From IMG/VR virus record IMGVR_UViG_3300028197_000011, positions 1 to 55,583 of that record: a stretch of 55,583 nt of DNA. One strand, 5' to 3'. Of this stretch, positions 36,596 through 45,723 are shown in pieces (position 1 is the first letter of the stretch; the number at the start of each line of letters is the position of its first letter). The translations under genes and the position numbers were made by a program. This DNA is from a virus. The notes under the pieces were generated by a model. It was not told the DNA's origin. It made no database searches and saw only the letters and a list, made by a program, of their open reading frames with translations.

Positions 36596-37348
36596 CTATA
36601 TAAAGTGATTCTCTTGTTCCAAGCATAATGATACATAGAAATAAAATCTTTCTAATGCGTGTGACATATCTCCATCTGGTCTATAGTGAGATGGAAAAAA
36701 ATTTTCATGAATACACGAGTGCGCTAAAGACAAAACCCTTTTATCTATTAGAAACATAGTCCCCGACGTAAATTTAAAGTTAAGATTATCTCTTTTTATT
36801 AAGCCATGTTTTTCATACATTATATATTGAAGCTCTCTTAACCATATCAAAGTCTGCCTGCATAATACCACTAAGTGTTTTTGGTCAAATCTTAATACCT
36901 TGTCAAGATTAATTAACTCTTCTTCGCTCTTTAATGATTCTAGTCTTTTAGGATGCTTTGAAGATACTAGACCAGAAGTTTCATCGTTTATTAATGAGTT
37001 AACTTTTTTCTCTTGTTCTATCAGAGGGTCTACTATTTGATCAATCCATTCGAGCTTATCGTTGCTTTTATCATGAGCGTAAAAGACCCAATCCTTATTC
37101 TCTTTATTTGTTTTATAAGATGCAAAAAATCCATTTTGATCTGTACCTTTATTTGGAACGTATACAGTTTTTACATCACAAAAATTATCATGTGCAAAAT
37201 CTAGTATAGCATCATTAGACTCTGAATCATGTATTAATGAAATGTTTATACGTCCCTTCCAATAGGGGCTAAGTTTTTTTAATAAGTATAATGAAGAATC
37301 TTCATACCAGAGATGTAGATGGACTTCTATTTTTTCTTGATTTAACAT
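36596..37348 (-). CDS. RgpF/rhamnan-synthesis-F-like glycosyltransferase
   Basis: The 250-residue protein opens with VHLHLWYEDSSLYLLKKLSPY, followed by YVPNKGTDQNGFFASY and WVFYAHDKS, and later FTSGTMFLIDKRVL and DGDMSHALERFYFY. This series matches the RgpF family that builds rhamnose-containing polysaccharides (the family form is roughly PNRGRDIGPFL, then HDKKS, then GTMFW and HALERL). It starts on an ATG sharing one base with the previous stop, without a clear ribosome binding site, so coupled translation is likely. Acceptor and sugar are unknown. Confidence 0.75.
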   Translation of the reverse strand: MLNQEKIEVHLHLWYEDSSLYLLKKLSPYWKGRINISLIHDSESNDAILDFAHDNFCDVKTVYVPNKGTDQNGFFASYKTNKENKDWVFYAHDKSNDKLEWIDQIVDPLIEQEKKVNSLINDETSGLVSSKHPKRLESLKSEEELINLDKVLRFDQKHLVVLCRQTLIWLRELQYIMYEKHGLIKRDNLNFKFTSGTMFLIDKRVLSLAHSCIHENFFPSHYRPDGDMSHALERFYFYVSLCLEQENHFI

Positions 37349-38199
37349 TAAATTTTTTGTGGTAATTGTGATAAAATAGTTTTTACTCTATTAATATTCG
37401 TGTGCTTGTCTTTAGTGTTCTTCTTTAGTTTTGAGAAGTCTTGTATCTTATTTTTATTGTTATAGTCTAAACTTTCTTCTATTTTAAAAATCTTTTTAAT
37501 CATATCGTCTATTTTTTCTGCTTTATTTTCAGAATAAAAGTAAACTTTATCACAGTAGATTATGGATTGAAAAAAGAATTCGTCTAAACCATCGTCTAAA
37601 TTTGTAAATAATACTTGATTATAATTTTGAATTAGATTTGCATAGTGAAATCCAGCAGGAACTTTTAAATCTCCGAGACCTTCAGTGGGAAATATATGAT
37701 AATGATCTTCATTTATTTTAATATCTAATTTATCTAGACTTTCTTGACCTTCAGTCACTATTAAGGTGTCAAATTTTTTAGACCACTTCTTCGACTCGTC
37801 TAACAGTCCCAGCTCAACAGCTGGCAACAAAGGGATAGCATTATCTGGCATAAATAAAACTTCTTTGTTCACAGTTTTATTGTAAAATACTCTATGATTT
37901 ATATTCATATTCTTTAAAGCTTCAAACGTATTTTTAGAAGAACCATATTTAGCTCCATCGTTACATATAAAAAGTGGTATATTTTTTTCTGAGTCCTGAA
38001 TATAGCAAACTGTATCTCTTGATAGTGTTTCACAATGGGTAATGTAAGCATCTGGGTTAAATGAGTCTAGCATTTCAAACATTGTTTGAGAAAAATCGTT
38101 AAGTAATACCTGATGATCTCCAACTTCTTGAAGTCCTCTAGCTAAATACTCAGGTTGAGAAATTGAATCTGTAGAATATTTATCAATTACTAACTTCAT
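37348..38199 (-). CDS. Probable GT-B-like protein of the glycan cluster
   Basis: The 283-residue protein has AGGAG five bases before its ATG and overlaps the upstream gene by 17 bases. The sequence is alpha/beta (MKLVIDKYSTDSISQPEYLARGL, DAYITHCETL, IPLFICNDGAKYGSS, FDTLIVTEGQES) and ends with a stretch like the second half of GT-B enzymes (QVLFTNLDDGLDEFFFQSIIYCDKVYF), followed by a Lys/Asn-rich tail. No catalytic signature is clear. The glycosyltransferase call rests on fold pattern and neighbours. Confidence 0.5.
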   Translation of the reverse strand: MKLVIDKYSTDSISQPEYLARGLQEVGDHQVLLNDFSQTMFEMLDSFNPDAYITHCETLSRDTVCYIQDSEKNIPLFICNDGAKYGSSKNTFEALKNMNINHRVFYNKTVNKEVLFMPDNAIPLLPAVELGLLDESKKWSKKFDTLIVTEGQESLDKLDIKINEDHYHIFPTEGLGDLKVPAGFHYANLIQNYNQVLFTNLDDGLDEFFFQSIIYCDKVYFYSENKAEKIDDMIKKIFKIEESLDYNNKNKIQDFSKLKKNTKDKHTNINRVKTILSQLPQKI

Positions 38200-38935
38200 A
38201 CTTACTCCTAACCTTATTATATGTCTTAATGTTCTTAATTTTCATTATAGTTCCTGTATTTGATTTTGGCTTAATGTTATGTTTATTTGTTATCTTGTTC
38301 ACTGCTTCAAATAAAAACTTCTTTCTAAAAGATTTATCACTAAGTATTTTTTCTAAATCTAGTATAGTTTCTTTTCCATTAAAAAAAATGATTTCAGACC
38401 AAGGCTGACTTGCTCCGTAGCAGAAAAATTCTACAGAGTCTTTGCTAGCATTAACTCCTATTTCCAAACTTTCATCTGAATACTCATTAAGTATTGCGAA
38501 TGAATTAGCAAAATCTAACCCAGTGAATACTTTTGGCTCAAACAATAAGCTACCATCTATGAATAATATCTTATCATTAAATGTATTGTGCAGGCATAGC
38601 CTAGCACTCTCACATGAATTTGTATTTTCGTAGTCTTTGTTTTCTACAATTCTTATGGTATTGTCTTTATACTTATTCATAATGTAACTATAAACTGCGC
38701 TTGTAGAACTACCTACAGATATAATAAGTTCATAGTTAGTAAATTTTTTATTTATCGCATTTATTTGTTTGTCTATTAATTTTTGTTCTCCAACATCTAT
38801 AAAAAGTGTAGGGCTGTGTCGTTTCATTCTGTTTATAGTCTGATCGTGAAGAAGAACTATAGTAATAAATTCTTCATACTTTCTAGGTCGTCTTTTAACA
38901 GGTTGTTTTTTATTCTTCTTAGCAGATGATCTCAT
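38183..38935 (-). CDS. Sugar/choline-phosphate-type nucleotidyltransferase
   Basis: The 250-residue protein has a very basic N-terminus, then the pattern of small NTP transferases: KLIDKQINAINKKF, YELIISVGSSTSAVYSYIMNKY, IRIVENKDYENTNSCESARL and KILFIDGSLLF. In this superfamily the VxNxxYxxTN block and the following aspartate strand form the nucleotide site. The usual N-terminal glycine-rich G-x-G-x-R loop is not obvious, so activity may be altered. Such enzymes charge a sugar or choline with CTP or UTP for transfer. It overlaps the upstream gene by four bases and sits inside the glycan cluster. Confidence 0.65.
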   Translation of the reverse strand: MRSSAKKNKKQPVKRRPRKYEEFITIVLLHDQTINRMKRHSPTLFIDVGEQKLIDKQINAINKKFTNYELIISVGSSTSAVYSYIMNKYKDNTIRIVENKDYENTNSCESARLCLHNTFNDKILFIDGSLLFEPKVFTGLDFANSFAILNEYSDESLEIGVNASKDSVEFFCYGASQPWSEIIFFNGKETILDLEKILSDKSFRKKFLFEAVNKITNKHNIKPKSNTGTIMKIKNIKTYNKVRSKYEVSN

Positions 38936-39363
38936 GCTAACCTTACTCCATTAAATACAAGAAAATATTCTCTTTGTTCTATTTTTTCTATGTTTACATT
39001 TCTACGAGCCAACAACTTCTTAACCTCAGACAAAGCTATGATAGAATTGAGACTAGGCAAGAATTTGTTTAATTGTTCTAGTTGTAAATTTCCAGACGTA
39101 AAGTCAATACATACTCTTTCAAAGTCTGAGATGGAAACGTCAATAGTACCTTTAATCCTAATTTTTGAAATAGATTTATTCAATACCTCTAATGCGTCTT
39201 CTCCACCAATAAGTTGTAAAGCTTCTGATATAATAACTGCATTACAAGAAGATGTTGGCACAGCATCTAGTTCTTTCATGTAGGTTTCTTTGTTTTTTGT
39301 AATGTCTATGTTTGTAAATCCAGACATATGTTTTTTGTCGGAATATGTAATGTGTAGATTCAT
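38932..39363 (-). CDS. Truncated, SAM-methyltransferase-like protein
   Basis: The 143-residue protein resembles the second half of phage and bacterial class I methyltransferases. It starts MNLHITYSDKKHMSGFTNIDI where relatives have a glycine-rich NIGCG binding loop and GxxNID. It continues CNAVIISEALQLIG, matching the usual D-ISSHVLEHI, and GTIDVSISDFERVC, matching G-LxISVPD. The SAM-binding glycines are replaced, and SEALQLIG lacks the usual His-Val-Leu-Glu. It may be a dead or purely structural relative. Overlaps of four bases link it to both neighbours. Confidence 0.55.
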   Translation of the reverse strand: MNLHITYSDKKHMSGFTNIDITKNKETYMKELDAVPTSSCNAVIISEALQLIGGEDALEVLNKSISKIRIKGTIDVSISDFERVCIDFTSGNLQLEQLNKFLPSLNSIIALSEVKKLLARRNVNIEKIEQREYFLVFNGVRLA

Positions 39364-39857
39364 TTAAAATATCCTTTATATAAGCTTATAAGTAAATCAT
39401 TAAGTTGATTTGATTCAAATATGTTATTAACAACACAGAGTCCTTGTTTAATTTTCCAAGAATTTAATATTTTATCGGAAGTAAAGATATTCATATCACC
39501 AGCTAATTTATTTACTGCTGATTCAAATTTAGGAGTAATTTCTTGGGGAGGATGGGTAGTAAATACGCATAGTTTAGGTATATCAAAAATTTGAACTATA
39601 GAATCACTGACTTGATTTGTTACGTTGTCATTATCAAAACATATAAGAATGTCATAGCTAATATTAGACATGCCATCACCTTCTGGAAGTTCAAATATAT
39701 TATCTACCTCTCCTGAGTCTTCTATTTTTTCTACTGAAAAAAGATTATTTTTATTAATTAATAGCGCTGTTTCTTTTGTCAAGTGGCAACAAAATAAATT
39801 TAAAACTTCTTTTTGTTGAGACACAACGCTACGTAGCACTGATGAATTTCTATTCAT
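39360..39857 (-). CDS. Small Rossmann-like protein of the glycan cluster
   Basis: The 165-residue protein has AAGGAAAG about five bases before its ATG and overlaps the upstream glycosyltransferase gene by eight bases. The sequence alternates strands and helices (SYDILICFDNDNVTNQVSDSI, PKLCVFTTHPPQE, MNIFTSDKIL, GLCVVNNIF), like one half of a GT-B enzyme. No catalytic motif is visible. It may be an accessory or a remnant domain. Confidence 0.5.
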   Translation of the reverse strand: MNRNSSVLRSVVSQQKEVLNLFCCHLTKETALLINKNNLFSVEKIEDSGEVDNIFELPEGDGMSNISYDILICFDNDNVTNQVSDSIVQIFDIPKLCVFTTHPPQEITPKFESAVNKLAGDMNIFTSDKILNSWKIKQGLCVVNNIFESNQLNDLLISLYKGYFK

Positions 39858-40965
39858 TTAAACTTTCCTTAATCTTATTACCCACCGTATTGTAATTAAA
39901 CTTTTCCCCTAACATATAAGATTTTGTTTTATCTTTTTTATGCCTATTATTATAGTAATATCTCATTGCTTCAGAAACTTTCTTTTCACTGGGATGAAAC
40001 CAAAACTCTGAGCCAGTAAAAATATGATTGAATGCACCATCTTGTTGATTACAAATGTCGTATACTCCATCCACAAGAGTCCCTGACCACTTGTTGTCTG
40101 GGTCTATAAATGTTTTTGGTCCACCCTCATTGCTACATATGGGAGTATTACCAAAGCACATGGCTTCAAAAGATGGAATAGACCAAGCCTCTCCATAAGA
40201 TGGACTAACAAAGCAGTCGCACGAGTAGTGTAAAGATTGTATCTCTTCGTCTGTTACAGGGCTTGTAATAAATCTAATTGCTGGATAGTTCATAGAATCA
40301 TTGTAAAGTCTCATTTCTCGTTGAATATTTACGCACATATTTTGACATTGCTGGTCTAACTCCTCTGGGCCTATATTAAATTTGTTTAGTTTTAATACTA
40401 ATAAAGTATTATCTCTTGGAGAAAAAGTGTGATAATAGCTTCTTATTATGCTTTGTATGTTTTTTCTGTTAGTAACATCCCCTATAAAATAAAATTTAAA
40501 ACAACTTTGATGGCATCCAAAATCAATACTATTATATGATTCTTTATATTTTTCTGTGTTGAAAGTGTGATGTATTGTAGAGACTTTATTTTTTACAAAT
40601 TTTTCTGTATTTTCTTTTAACGTGTCGTTAGGAACCCAAACCTCGTCAACTAAATCCAAAGAACTGTGCCACATATTTTTCTTTGTGTGTATTGTTTCCG
40701 CTTCTAGATAAGCAATATTTTTCTTAAACAAAGAGCTACCTAATATGTGATGAGGCAGAACGTGCTGTATGCAATGCGTGACATCTTCTAAATTGTTTCT
40801 TTCTAGCTCTGTTATTCTGCTGGGTAAACTATAATCTTTATTAGTAAGCTTTATATCCCTACAAACTATTGGTACTCCCACACTATCTATAGCTAGTATA
40901 TGATCTATAGCAGAGTTGGCCCAACCGCTTGATTCTTTGTAATGTCCTATATATAATATTTTCAT
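39850..40965 (-). CDS. GT4-type glycosyltransferase
   Basis: The 371-residue protein has a GT-B layout. The N-terminal domain begins MKILYIGHYKESSGWANSA and includes LDLVDEVWVPND. The C-terminal domain has CFKFYFIGDVTNRKNI, LLVLKLN, SCDCFVSPSYGEAWSIP and FEAMCFGNTPICSNEGG. The PSYGEAWSIPSFEAM block is the EX7E-type donor site of family GT4, with Glu residues in GEAW and FEAM. It transfers a sugar from an activated donor; sugar and acceptor are unknown. The start overlaps the upstream GT4 gene's stop by four bases. Confidence 0.85.
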   Translation of the reverse strand: MKILYIGHYKESSGWANSAIDHILAIDSVGVPIVCRDIKLTNKDYSLPSRITELERNNLEDVTHCIQHVLPHHILGSSLFKKNIAYLEAETIHTKKNMWHSSLDLVDEVWVPNDTLKENTEKFVKNKVSTIHHTFNTEKYKESYNSIDFGCHQSCFKFYFIGDVTNRKNIQSIIRSYYHTFSPRDNTLLVLKLNKFNIGPEELDQQCQNMCVNIQREMRLYNDSMNYPAIRFITSPVTDEEIQSLHYSCDCFVSPSYGEAWSIPSFEAMCFGNTPICSNEGGPKTFIDPDNKWSGTLVDGVYDICNQQDGAFNHIFTGSEFWFHPSEKKVSEAMRYYYNNRHKKDKTKSYMLGEKFNYNTVGNKIKESLNE

Positions 40966-42620
40966 TGTATGCCTAACCTATCCCCCCTCTTTTTTTCTAA
41001 TGCGTTCTCTATACTCCTCATTTGCTTTACATATCTATAAGCTATCTCGTAATTGAAAGCTGACTTTTGAATATTACCATCTGAAATCATAGAACTATCA
41101 TTCGCATAAGTTCCAGCAGTAGAAGACGTACTGAATCCATAAAGTAAATCTCTTTGTAATTTCTTGTGGAAATAACTATTTATCTTTTCTGGTTTACATA
41201 ATACATTAGATATTAGAAAGTGACTCATGTGATCTGTAGATGAAAAATTTTCTGGATTCAACATCGGGTGAGATTCTTTAATGTTTAAAGGAGATTTCCA
41301 AGTTAATTCTTCCGGCAATATTTCTACAGAATCAAAATACTTCTCCCAAACTGCCCCACTTTTATCCCACTGATAATGTTTCAAAAAGTTTTGCTTGATA
41401 TTAAATCCTACCTTATTTCTCATGGCTGATGGCTTACTTAAGAAATCAATAATTTTTTCACACGCTGATTCATTGTTGGGTACAGCCCTCATGCATCCTG
41501 TTTCCATCTCTTTATATAAGCTCTTTGTCTCAAGAATTATTCCTTCTAGTTTTCTTATAACACTTGTCATAGCTGAATAATCTATAGATGCTACCGGAAC
41601 TCCTCCAGCTGCTGCCTCTACTTGTGGTAGCCCAAACCCCTCTGAGTTAGCATATTGCACATACAAATCAAAACAATTTATAATTGTAGATAGATTTTCA
41701 TATGTAATTCCGTTCTGAACGTTGGACATAACAGCGTCTACTTCGTTCGTAAAAGGAGAAATAGTCCTTGGGCCTTGAAAGAAAGAGGCAAAGGGCTTGG
41801 AAGTTTTTTTACAAACATATGTAAACATAACATGAGAAGATAGCTTATGCTCCTGTAATAACTGTGGTAAATCCCACCCCATATCTGGATAACTGGTGTG
41901 GCAGTAAAGCAAATAATTTTCAGGATCTTCAACCTTGTCAAGCATCATTCTAAAAGTTTTAAATAAATCGGGATATAATTTTCTTCTTTGATTTCTCATT
42001 ACTGTGCCGAGTATTTTTTTATCTTCTGGTATATTCATATTTATTCTGCACTGAGTCTTGTCTTTTTCCACAGAGTAAGCAGGGTGTGCTGAAGGTGGTG
42101 CAGAACCTACAATATTAATAGAGTTAAAACTTTGTTTCTTTAGCAATTCAGATGCCCAATCAGAGTATGTTAGGCAAGCATCTGCTTTTTTGTAAGCTTC
42201 TATCCACTGGTGCGCTTGAGGTTCAGCGTCTACAGTGGGCATAATACACCATTTATAAAAGTTTCTGTATGGAGATCTCTCTTCAAATTCCATCATCCAG
42301 AAATCTCTAATATCACATACTATATCAGGCATAAAGTCTAAACAAGCATCGTGAAAGTAATATTCTCCAAACTGATTAGTGTATTGAGAATTGTATTTTC
42401 TTTTTTCATCTTCACTAGCTGTCTTTGTCAATGCAGCAGGATAATATTTCCAAGGAATTGATGCTGATCTTGGATCGTCAGCAGACCCGTAGGAAGACAA
42501 CTCAGCAATTTCATACTTACCAGTGTCAAGTAAGTAATTTAAGATTTCTCTAGAGTAGGTAGCGTATCCCGTATTAAGAAATGTCGCTTCCGTGCAAAAC
42601 AAAATTCTTTTTTTTCTCAT
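40962..42620 (-). CDS. GT4-type glycosyltransferase
   Basis: The 552-residue start at ATG 42620 is chosen because GGAG lies five bases ahead and ATGA overlaps the SSB stop; an in-frame TTG four codons earlier is weaker. The N-terminal domain starts RILFCTEATFLNTGYATYSRE, with the Gly-rich acceptor loop of GT-B enzymes. The C-terminal domain has ILGTVMRNQRRKLYPD, YLLYCHTSYPDMGWD and the donor site YANSEGFGLPQVEAAAGGVP (EGFGLPQVE, an EX7E motif). About 150 extra C-terminal residues follow. It adjoins SSB, which joins the glycan cluster to the replication genes in one operon. Confidence 0.88.
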   Translation of the reverse strand: MRKKRILFCTEATFLNTGYATYSREILNYLLDTGKYEIAELSSYGSADDPRSASIPWKYYPAALTKTASEDEKRKYNSQYTNQFGEYYFHDACLDFMPDIVCDIRDFWMMEFEERSPYRNFYKWCIMPTVDAEPQAHQWIEAYKKADACLTYSDWASELLKKQSFNSINIVGSAPPSAHPAYSVEKDKTQCRINMNIPEDKKILGTVMRNQRRKLYPDLFKTFRMMLDKVEDPENYLLYCHTSYPDMGWDLPQLLQEHKLSSHVMFTYVCKKTSKPFASFFQGPRTISPFTNEVDAVMSNVQNGITYENLSTIINCFDLYVQYANSEGFGLPQVEAAAGGVPVASIDYSAMTSVIRKLEGIILETKSLYKEMETGCMRAVPNNESACEKIIDFLSKPSAMRNKVGFNIKQNFLKHYQWDKSGAVWEKYFDSVEILPEELTWKSPLNIKESHPMLNPENFSSTDHMSHFLISNVLCKPEKINSYFHKKLQRDLLYGFSTSSTAGTYANDSSMISDGNIQKSAFNYEIAYRYVKQMRSIENALEKKRGDRLGIQ

Positions 42621-42946
42621 GACCACTCCCAATCCTCAAAGTCTGAGTCCTGACAAATATCAAATTCATTAACCCTAAAAATTATAGAATCATTATCCTT
42701 AGAAAGATTTTTTGCAGAAGCCTGTATGGATATTTTAGTACCTTTTTTTGCAAATTTTTCTATGGTCTCTGCGCCAGTGTGCCAAGCTTCGCAGTAGATG
42801 TGTGTTGGTATTCTACTCTTCTCTCCTGTACTTTTCGTTCTCCTGTAATTATATACTACTACCACAAATTCTGCTAGAAGTACACTACCAACGTGAGATG
42901 TTTTTGGGTTTTCTATAAGATACCCAGTAAAACAACAATTATTCAT
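42617..42946 (-). CDS. ssb: Single-stranded DNA-binding protein
   Basis: The 109-residue protein has AGGAG upstream of its ATG. The OB-fold pattern of bacterial-type SSB is visible: MNNCCFTGYLIENPKT, then LLAEFVVVVYNYRRT, IPTHIYCEAWHTGAETIEKF, KKGTKISIQASAKN and IIFRVNEFDIC. The C-terminal tip is acidic and aromatic (DSDFEDWEWS). In bacterial SSB such an acidic tail recruits replication partners, so a partner-binding role is inferred. It coats single strands at the phage fork and follows the polymerase genes directly. Confidence 0.85.
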   Translation of the reverse strand: MNNCCFTGYLIENPKTSHVGSVLLAEFVVVVYNYRRTKSTGEKSRIPTHIYCEAWHTGAETIEKFAKKGTKISIQASAKNLSKDNDSIIFRVNEFDICQDSDFEDWEWS

Positions 42947-42964
42947 ATTCTCTCCTATCTTTGT

Positions 42965-42993
42965 ATATTAGCTTGTACAATGTAAAAAAACAA
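42965..42993 (-). promoter_or_regulatory. Possible sigma70-like promoter before ssb
   Basis: In the 47-base gap between the polymerase and ssb genes the minus strand reads TTGTTT (42988-42993), a 17-base spacer, then TAATAT (42965-42970). Each hexamer matches the consensus at four positions of six. In A+T-rich DNA this can arise by chance. Confidence 0.3.
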
Positions 42994-44559
42994 TTAAATT
43001 TCGTGAATTTTATCTACGATAAAGGAAGTGTCATTTTTATTAACGGAACCACAAAATATAAGATTATTTCCTTCATATAATATATATTTATATTTACGCT
43101 TAACACTGGGGAAAATAATTACGCTATCAAGTAAACATGTATCATCTTCTATTGTTAAGAAAGACATAGCCTGACCCTTTGAATCACCTTTAGTTATGGT
43201 ATAGTCAGACATTCTTTGTATGTTTGCGCCAACGCAGATATTCTTTCCTTTCTTTCCGTTTAAGATCTGCTTACAAGTAGTATTAGAGGCTGATGTATCT
43301 GACATTTCTACCCGAGTCATAGTAACGGGACAACCTAAGAATCTAGTTTCTTGATCTATTATCCATCCGGCATCATCATCTAAGTCGTAGGGTGGATCTA
43401 TTAAGAGCTGTATCTCGTTTTCAACAATTTGTTTTCTCTCTACCTTGCTGGTTCCACCGCCCTCTTTCTTTGTTGGAGCTAGGCCGGACAAGCAGTCTAT
43501 AAAGTTCTTCCATTTATATGTGGAATAGTTTTTGTGTAACCAAGCTTGCTCTGCTTTGGTTAAACTTCTGTATATTTCGTATTCGTATAAAGCCTTATTT
43601 CTGCTAATAGAACCATTAAAATCTCTAAAGAATCCAATAGATGCCAATGCTTTGAATGCTGTAGAATTAACTTTAGTAGCAAAAAATAATAGTATCTCCA
43701 CCCAGCTAAACTGCTTTACTTTTTTACTAAGTTCTTTTTCGGATTCTAGCAAAGAAGATATTACTTTGTCCCCAGTTTTTCCTGTTAGTGATTTTATATC
43801 TTTTATTCCAAAGTAAATTTTACCTCTATTGACATTGAATTTTTCTTTATAGTTAATTATACTTGGAGTTCTTGCTTGAATGTCAAACAACTTAGCTTCA
43901 GAAATCAGTTCGTATATCTCTTGATGTGGATCTTGTTTTTCGTTTGCAAAATATAAGTAAGCTAGAAAAAATTCTTTCGTATTATGAGCTTTCTGATAAG
44001 CGCTCCAGTATGAACACACTGCGTAGGATATACTATGTGATTTGTTAAACGCATACCTTGCCGATGCTTGAATCCACCCAAATATTTGTTCTGCCTCTTC
44101 TTTATTTACAATCTTAACCCTTTTAGCTCCAGCAATAAACTTCTTTTTGACCTTAGCCATGAGGTCTGCTTTCTTCTTACCAATAGCTTTGCGTAACTCA
44201 TCTGCTTCTTCAAGATTAAAACCAGCTACTTTTTGAGCAATACGCATGGATTGTTCTTGATATACTAGCACTCCATATGTAGGCAGCAACACATCTTCCA
44301 ATGATTCGTGCAAGTATGTTACTTCTTCACGACCATGCTTACGATCAATAAAGTGTTGGGTCATAGACTTGCCGTCCACGAAAGCTTTTAGACATCCGGG
44401 GCGAATGATAGCAATTAATGCTGACAACTCTTCAATATTATTAGGTGCAAGTTTCTTAGACCATGATTTGCCAAGGTTGCTCTCTAGTTGAAACACACCC
44501 TTAGTTTTGCCTTCTGCAAATAATTTCCAAGTATCCTTGTCGTCATATTCATTTGACAT
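42994..44559 (-). CDS. dnaE: DNA polymerase III alpha subunit, C-terminal half
   Basis: This 521-residue polypeptide (ATG 44559, overlapping the exonuclease gene; a TTG six codons earlier is possible) continues the C-family polymerase exactly where the other gene ends. It opens with TKGVFQLESNLGKSW, then IRPGCLKAFVDG and FIDRKHGREEV, the usual sequence just after the third catalytic aspartate. YGVLVYQEQSM, GFNLEEADELRKAIGKK and ARYAFNKSHSISYAV belong to the fingers region, followed by helix-hairpin-helix and OB-fold parts (ANIQRMSDYTI, LLDSVIIFP). No catalytic aspartates of its own are expected. It must pair with the N-terminal product. No intein motif is present; the fingers site interrupted by the cyanobacterial DnaE split intein (before the FNKSHS motif) is intact here. 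Confidence 0.88.
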   Translation of the reverse strand: MSNEYDDKDTWKLFAEGKTKGVFQLESNLGKSWSKKLAPNNIEELSALIAIIRPGCLKAFVDGKSMTQHFIDRKHGREEVTYLHESLEDVLLPTYGVLVYQEQSMRIAQKVAGFNLEEADELRKAIGKKKADLMAKVKKKFIAGAKRVKIVNKEEAEQIFGWIQASARYAFNKSHSISYAVCSYWSAYQKAHNTKEFFLAYLYFANEKQDPHQEIYELISEAKLFDIQARTPSIINYKEKFNVNRGKIYFGIKDIKSLTGKTGDKVISSLLESEKELSKKVKQFSWVEILLFFATKVNSTAFKALASIGFFRDFNGSISRNKALYEYEIYRSLTKAEQAWLHKNYSTYKWKNFIDCLSGLAPTKKEGGGTSKVERKQIVENEIQLLIDPPYDLDDDAGWIIDQETRFLGCPVTMTRVEMSDTSASNTTCKQILNGKKGKNICVGANIQRMSDYTITKGDSKGQAMSFLTIEDDTCLLDSVIIFPSVKRKYKYILYEGNNLIFCGSVNKNDTSFIVDKIHEI

Positions 44560-45229
44560 ACAAATTGCCGTCTGCAAACGCCTTATCTAGTTCAATGTTT
44601 TGGTAAACTGCACGATGAGTCTTAAGCAACTTTATAAATATATTAGCCGTATCTTTAACATCTTGCAATGCATCGTGAGCATTTTCTTTGCTCAGTCCCA
44701 TACGCTCCCTAAGAGTATCCATACTGATAGACCTAATGCTTGGATCACCCTCAGTCCACATGTGCATATTATCCATAACGTCACACTTGTGGATCTTACT
44801 AAAGATCTTTTGTTGCTGCCTAGCGTCATCAAAAGGTCCATATTCTTTACATAATCTATTAATAATAATCATATCAAAGCCAATAATATTAAAACCAACG
44901 GGGATAGGATTAAAGAATGGATCTTTTTTCCAATTATATTTATCCACAAAGGTGCAAAACTTTCTCCACACTGACTTAAGCGTTGGGGCTTTTGCCAAGT
45001 CTTTTCTATTTTTCCCCGTGACTTTTAATGCGCCCTCTTCTATAGGGTCAAGACCGGCAGCAATAGCCGCATCGTCATTTAGTATTGGTCTAATCTCACT
45101 ATTAAAAGATCCTTTCATAGCAAGGTTGCGACCGTCTAGTGCGATGGCAGCAATTTGAGTGGGTTGAGTATTATGAGGATTACGACTTCCTGTTTCAAAA
45201 TCAAATACAATAAAATCTCTGTTAGCCAT
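44549..45229 (-). CDS. DEDDh-family 3'-5' exonuclease (DnaQ/epsilon-like proofreading)
   Basis: The 226-residue protein has AAGGA before its ATG. Exo I is VFDFETGS (D10, E12), exo II is PVGFNIIGFDMIIINR, and exo III is NAHDALQDVKDTA, with the His and Asp of the DEDDh group. These residues bind two metal ions and remove mismatched 3' nucleotides. The gene lies between the two halves of the polymerase III alpha subunit, which strongly suggests it proofreads for that polymerase. Confidence 0.88.
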   Translation of the reverse strand: MANRDFIVFDFETGSRNPHNTQPTQIAAIALDGRNLAMKGSFNSEIRPILNDDAAIAAGLDPIEEGALKVTGKNRKDLAKAPTLKSVWRKFCTFVDKYNWKKDPFFNPIPVGFNIIGFDMIIINRLCKEYGPFDDARQQQKIFSKIHKCDVMDNMHMWTEGDPSIRSISMDTLRERMGLSKENAHDALQDVKDTANIFIKLLKTHRAVYQNIELDKAFADGNLYVK

Positions 45230-45231
45230 TG

Positions 45232-45723
45232 TTAGTCCTTCTTTTCTAGTTTTTCTAGTTCATTAATGCTTAAATTATAGCAGTCTGCTTTAACCTTAAA
45301 ATTATTACTTGGGTCTATCTCGCCTTTCTTGAGTTTTCTGGCTTGCTTAAAATACTCAGCCTTGTCCTTTTGTCCTAATACCCACGCTTTAACAGGTCTA
45401 TCACCTTGAAATTGTACTCTTACAAAAAAGTAAATATCACATCTTTGTTTTGTATTATAAGCAGCTACTGAACAGTCATAGTTTGGTTTAGGAGGACTTG
45501 TGCATCGCTTGGTTTTTACATCATATGTTTTACCATCACTTACAATGTCAAAATCATAAGTATTGGCTTTAACTCCACCCAGATAATCCAAAGCTATCAA
45601 CTCTCCCACAAAACCAGCAACGTTACCTTCACCTTTGGTTATAGAATTTTTAAGCTTGCCTAAATCTCTAGCCATGCTTCTGGCTTTAACTCTCATATAA
45701 TCTGTAACTTTAACTTCTATCAT
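45232..45723 (-). CDS. PD-(D/E)XK-like nuclease between polymerase halves
   Basis: The 163-residue protein shows a restriction-endonuclease-fold core: GFVGELIALDYLGG (with a conserved Glu), NTYDFDIVSDGKTYDVKTKR (the D...D-x-K strand pair) and CDIYFFVRVQF. Its ATG, with AAGGA upstream, lies inside the last 14 bases of the polymerase N-terminal gene. It may have inserted as a homing-type nuclease that split the polymerase gene, or it may act in replication or host DNA breakdown. Which is not decided by the sequence. Confidence 0.7.
   Translation of the reverse strand: MIEVKVTDYMRVKARSMARDLGKLKNSITKGEGNVAGFVGELIALDYLGGVKANTYDFDIVSDGKTYDVKTKRCTSPPKPNYDCSVAAYNTKQRCDIYFFVRVQFQGDRPVKAWVLGQKDKAEYFKQARKLKKGEIDPSNNFKVKADCYNLSINELEKLEKKD

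Noticed and set aside
44688-45158. 156-codon plus-strand frame
   Set aside because: It is antisense to the DEDDh exonuclease, whose catalytic motifs are intact; the product is low-complexity Leu/Ile/Ser-rich and has no convincing ribosome binding site.
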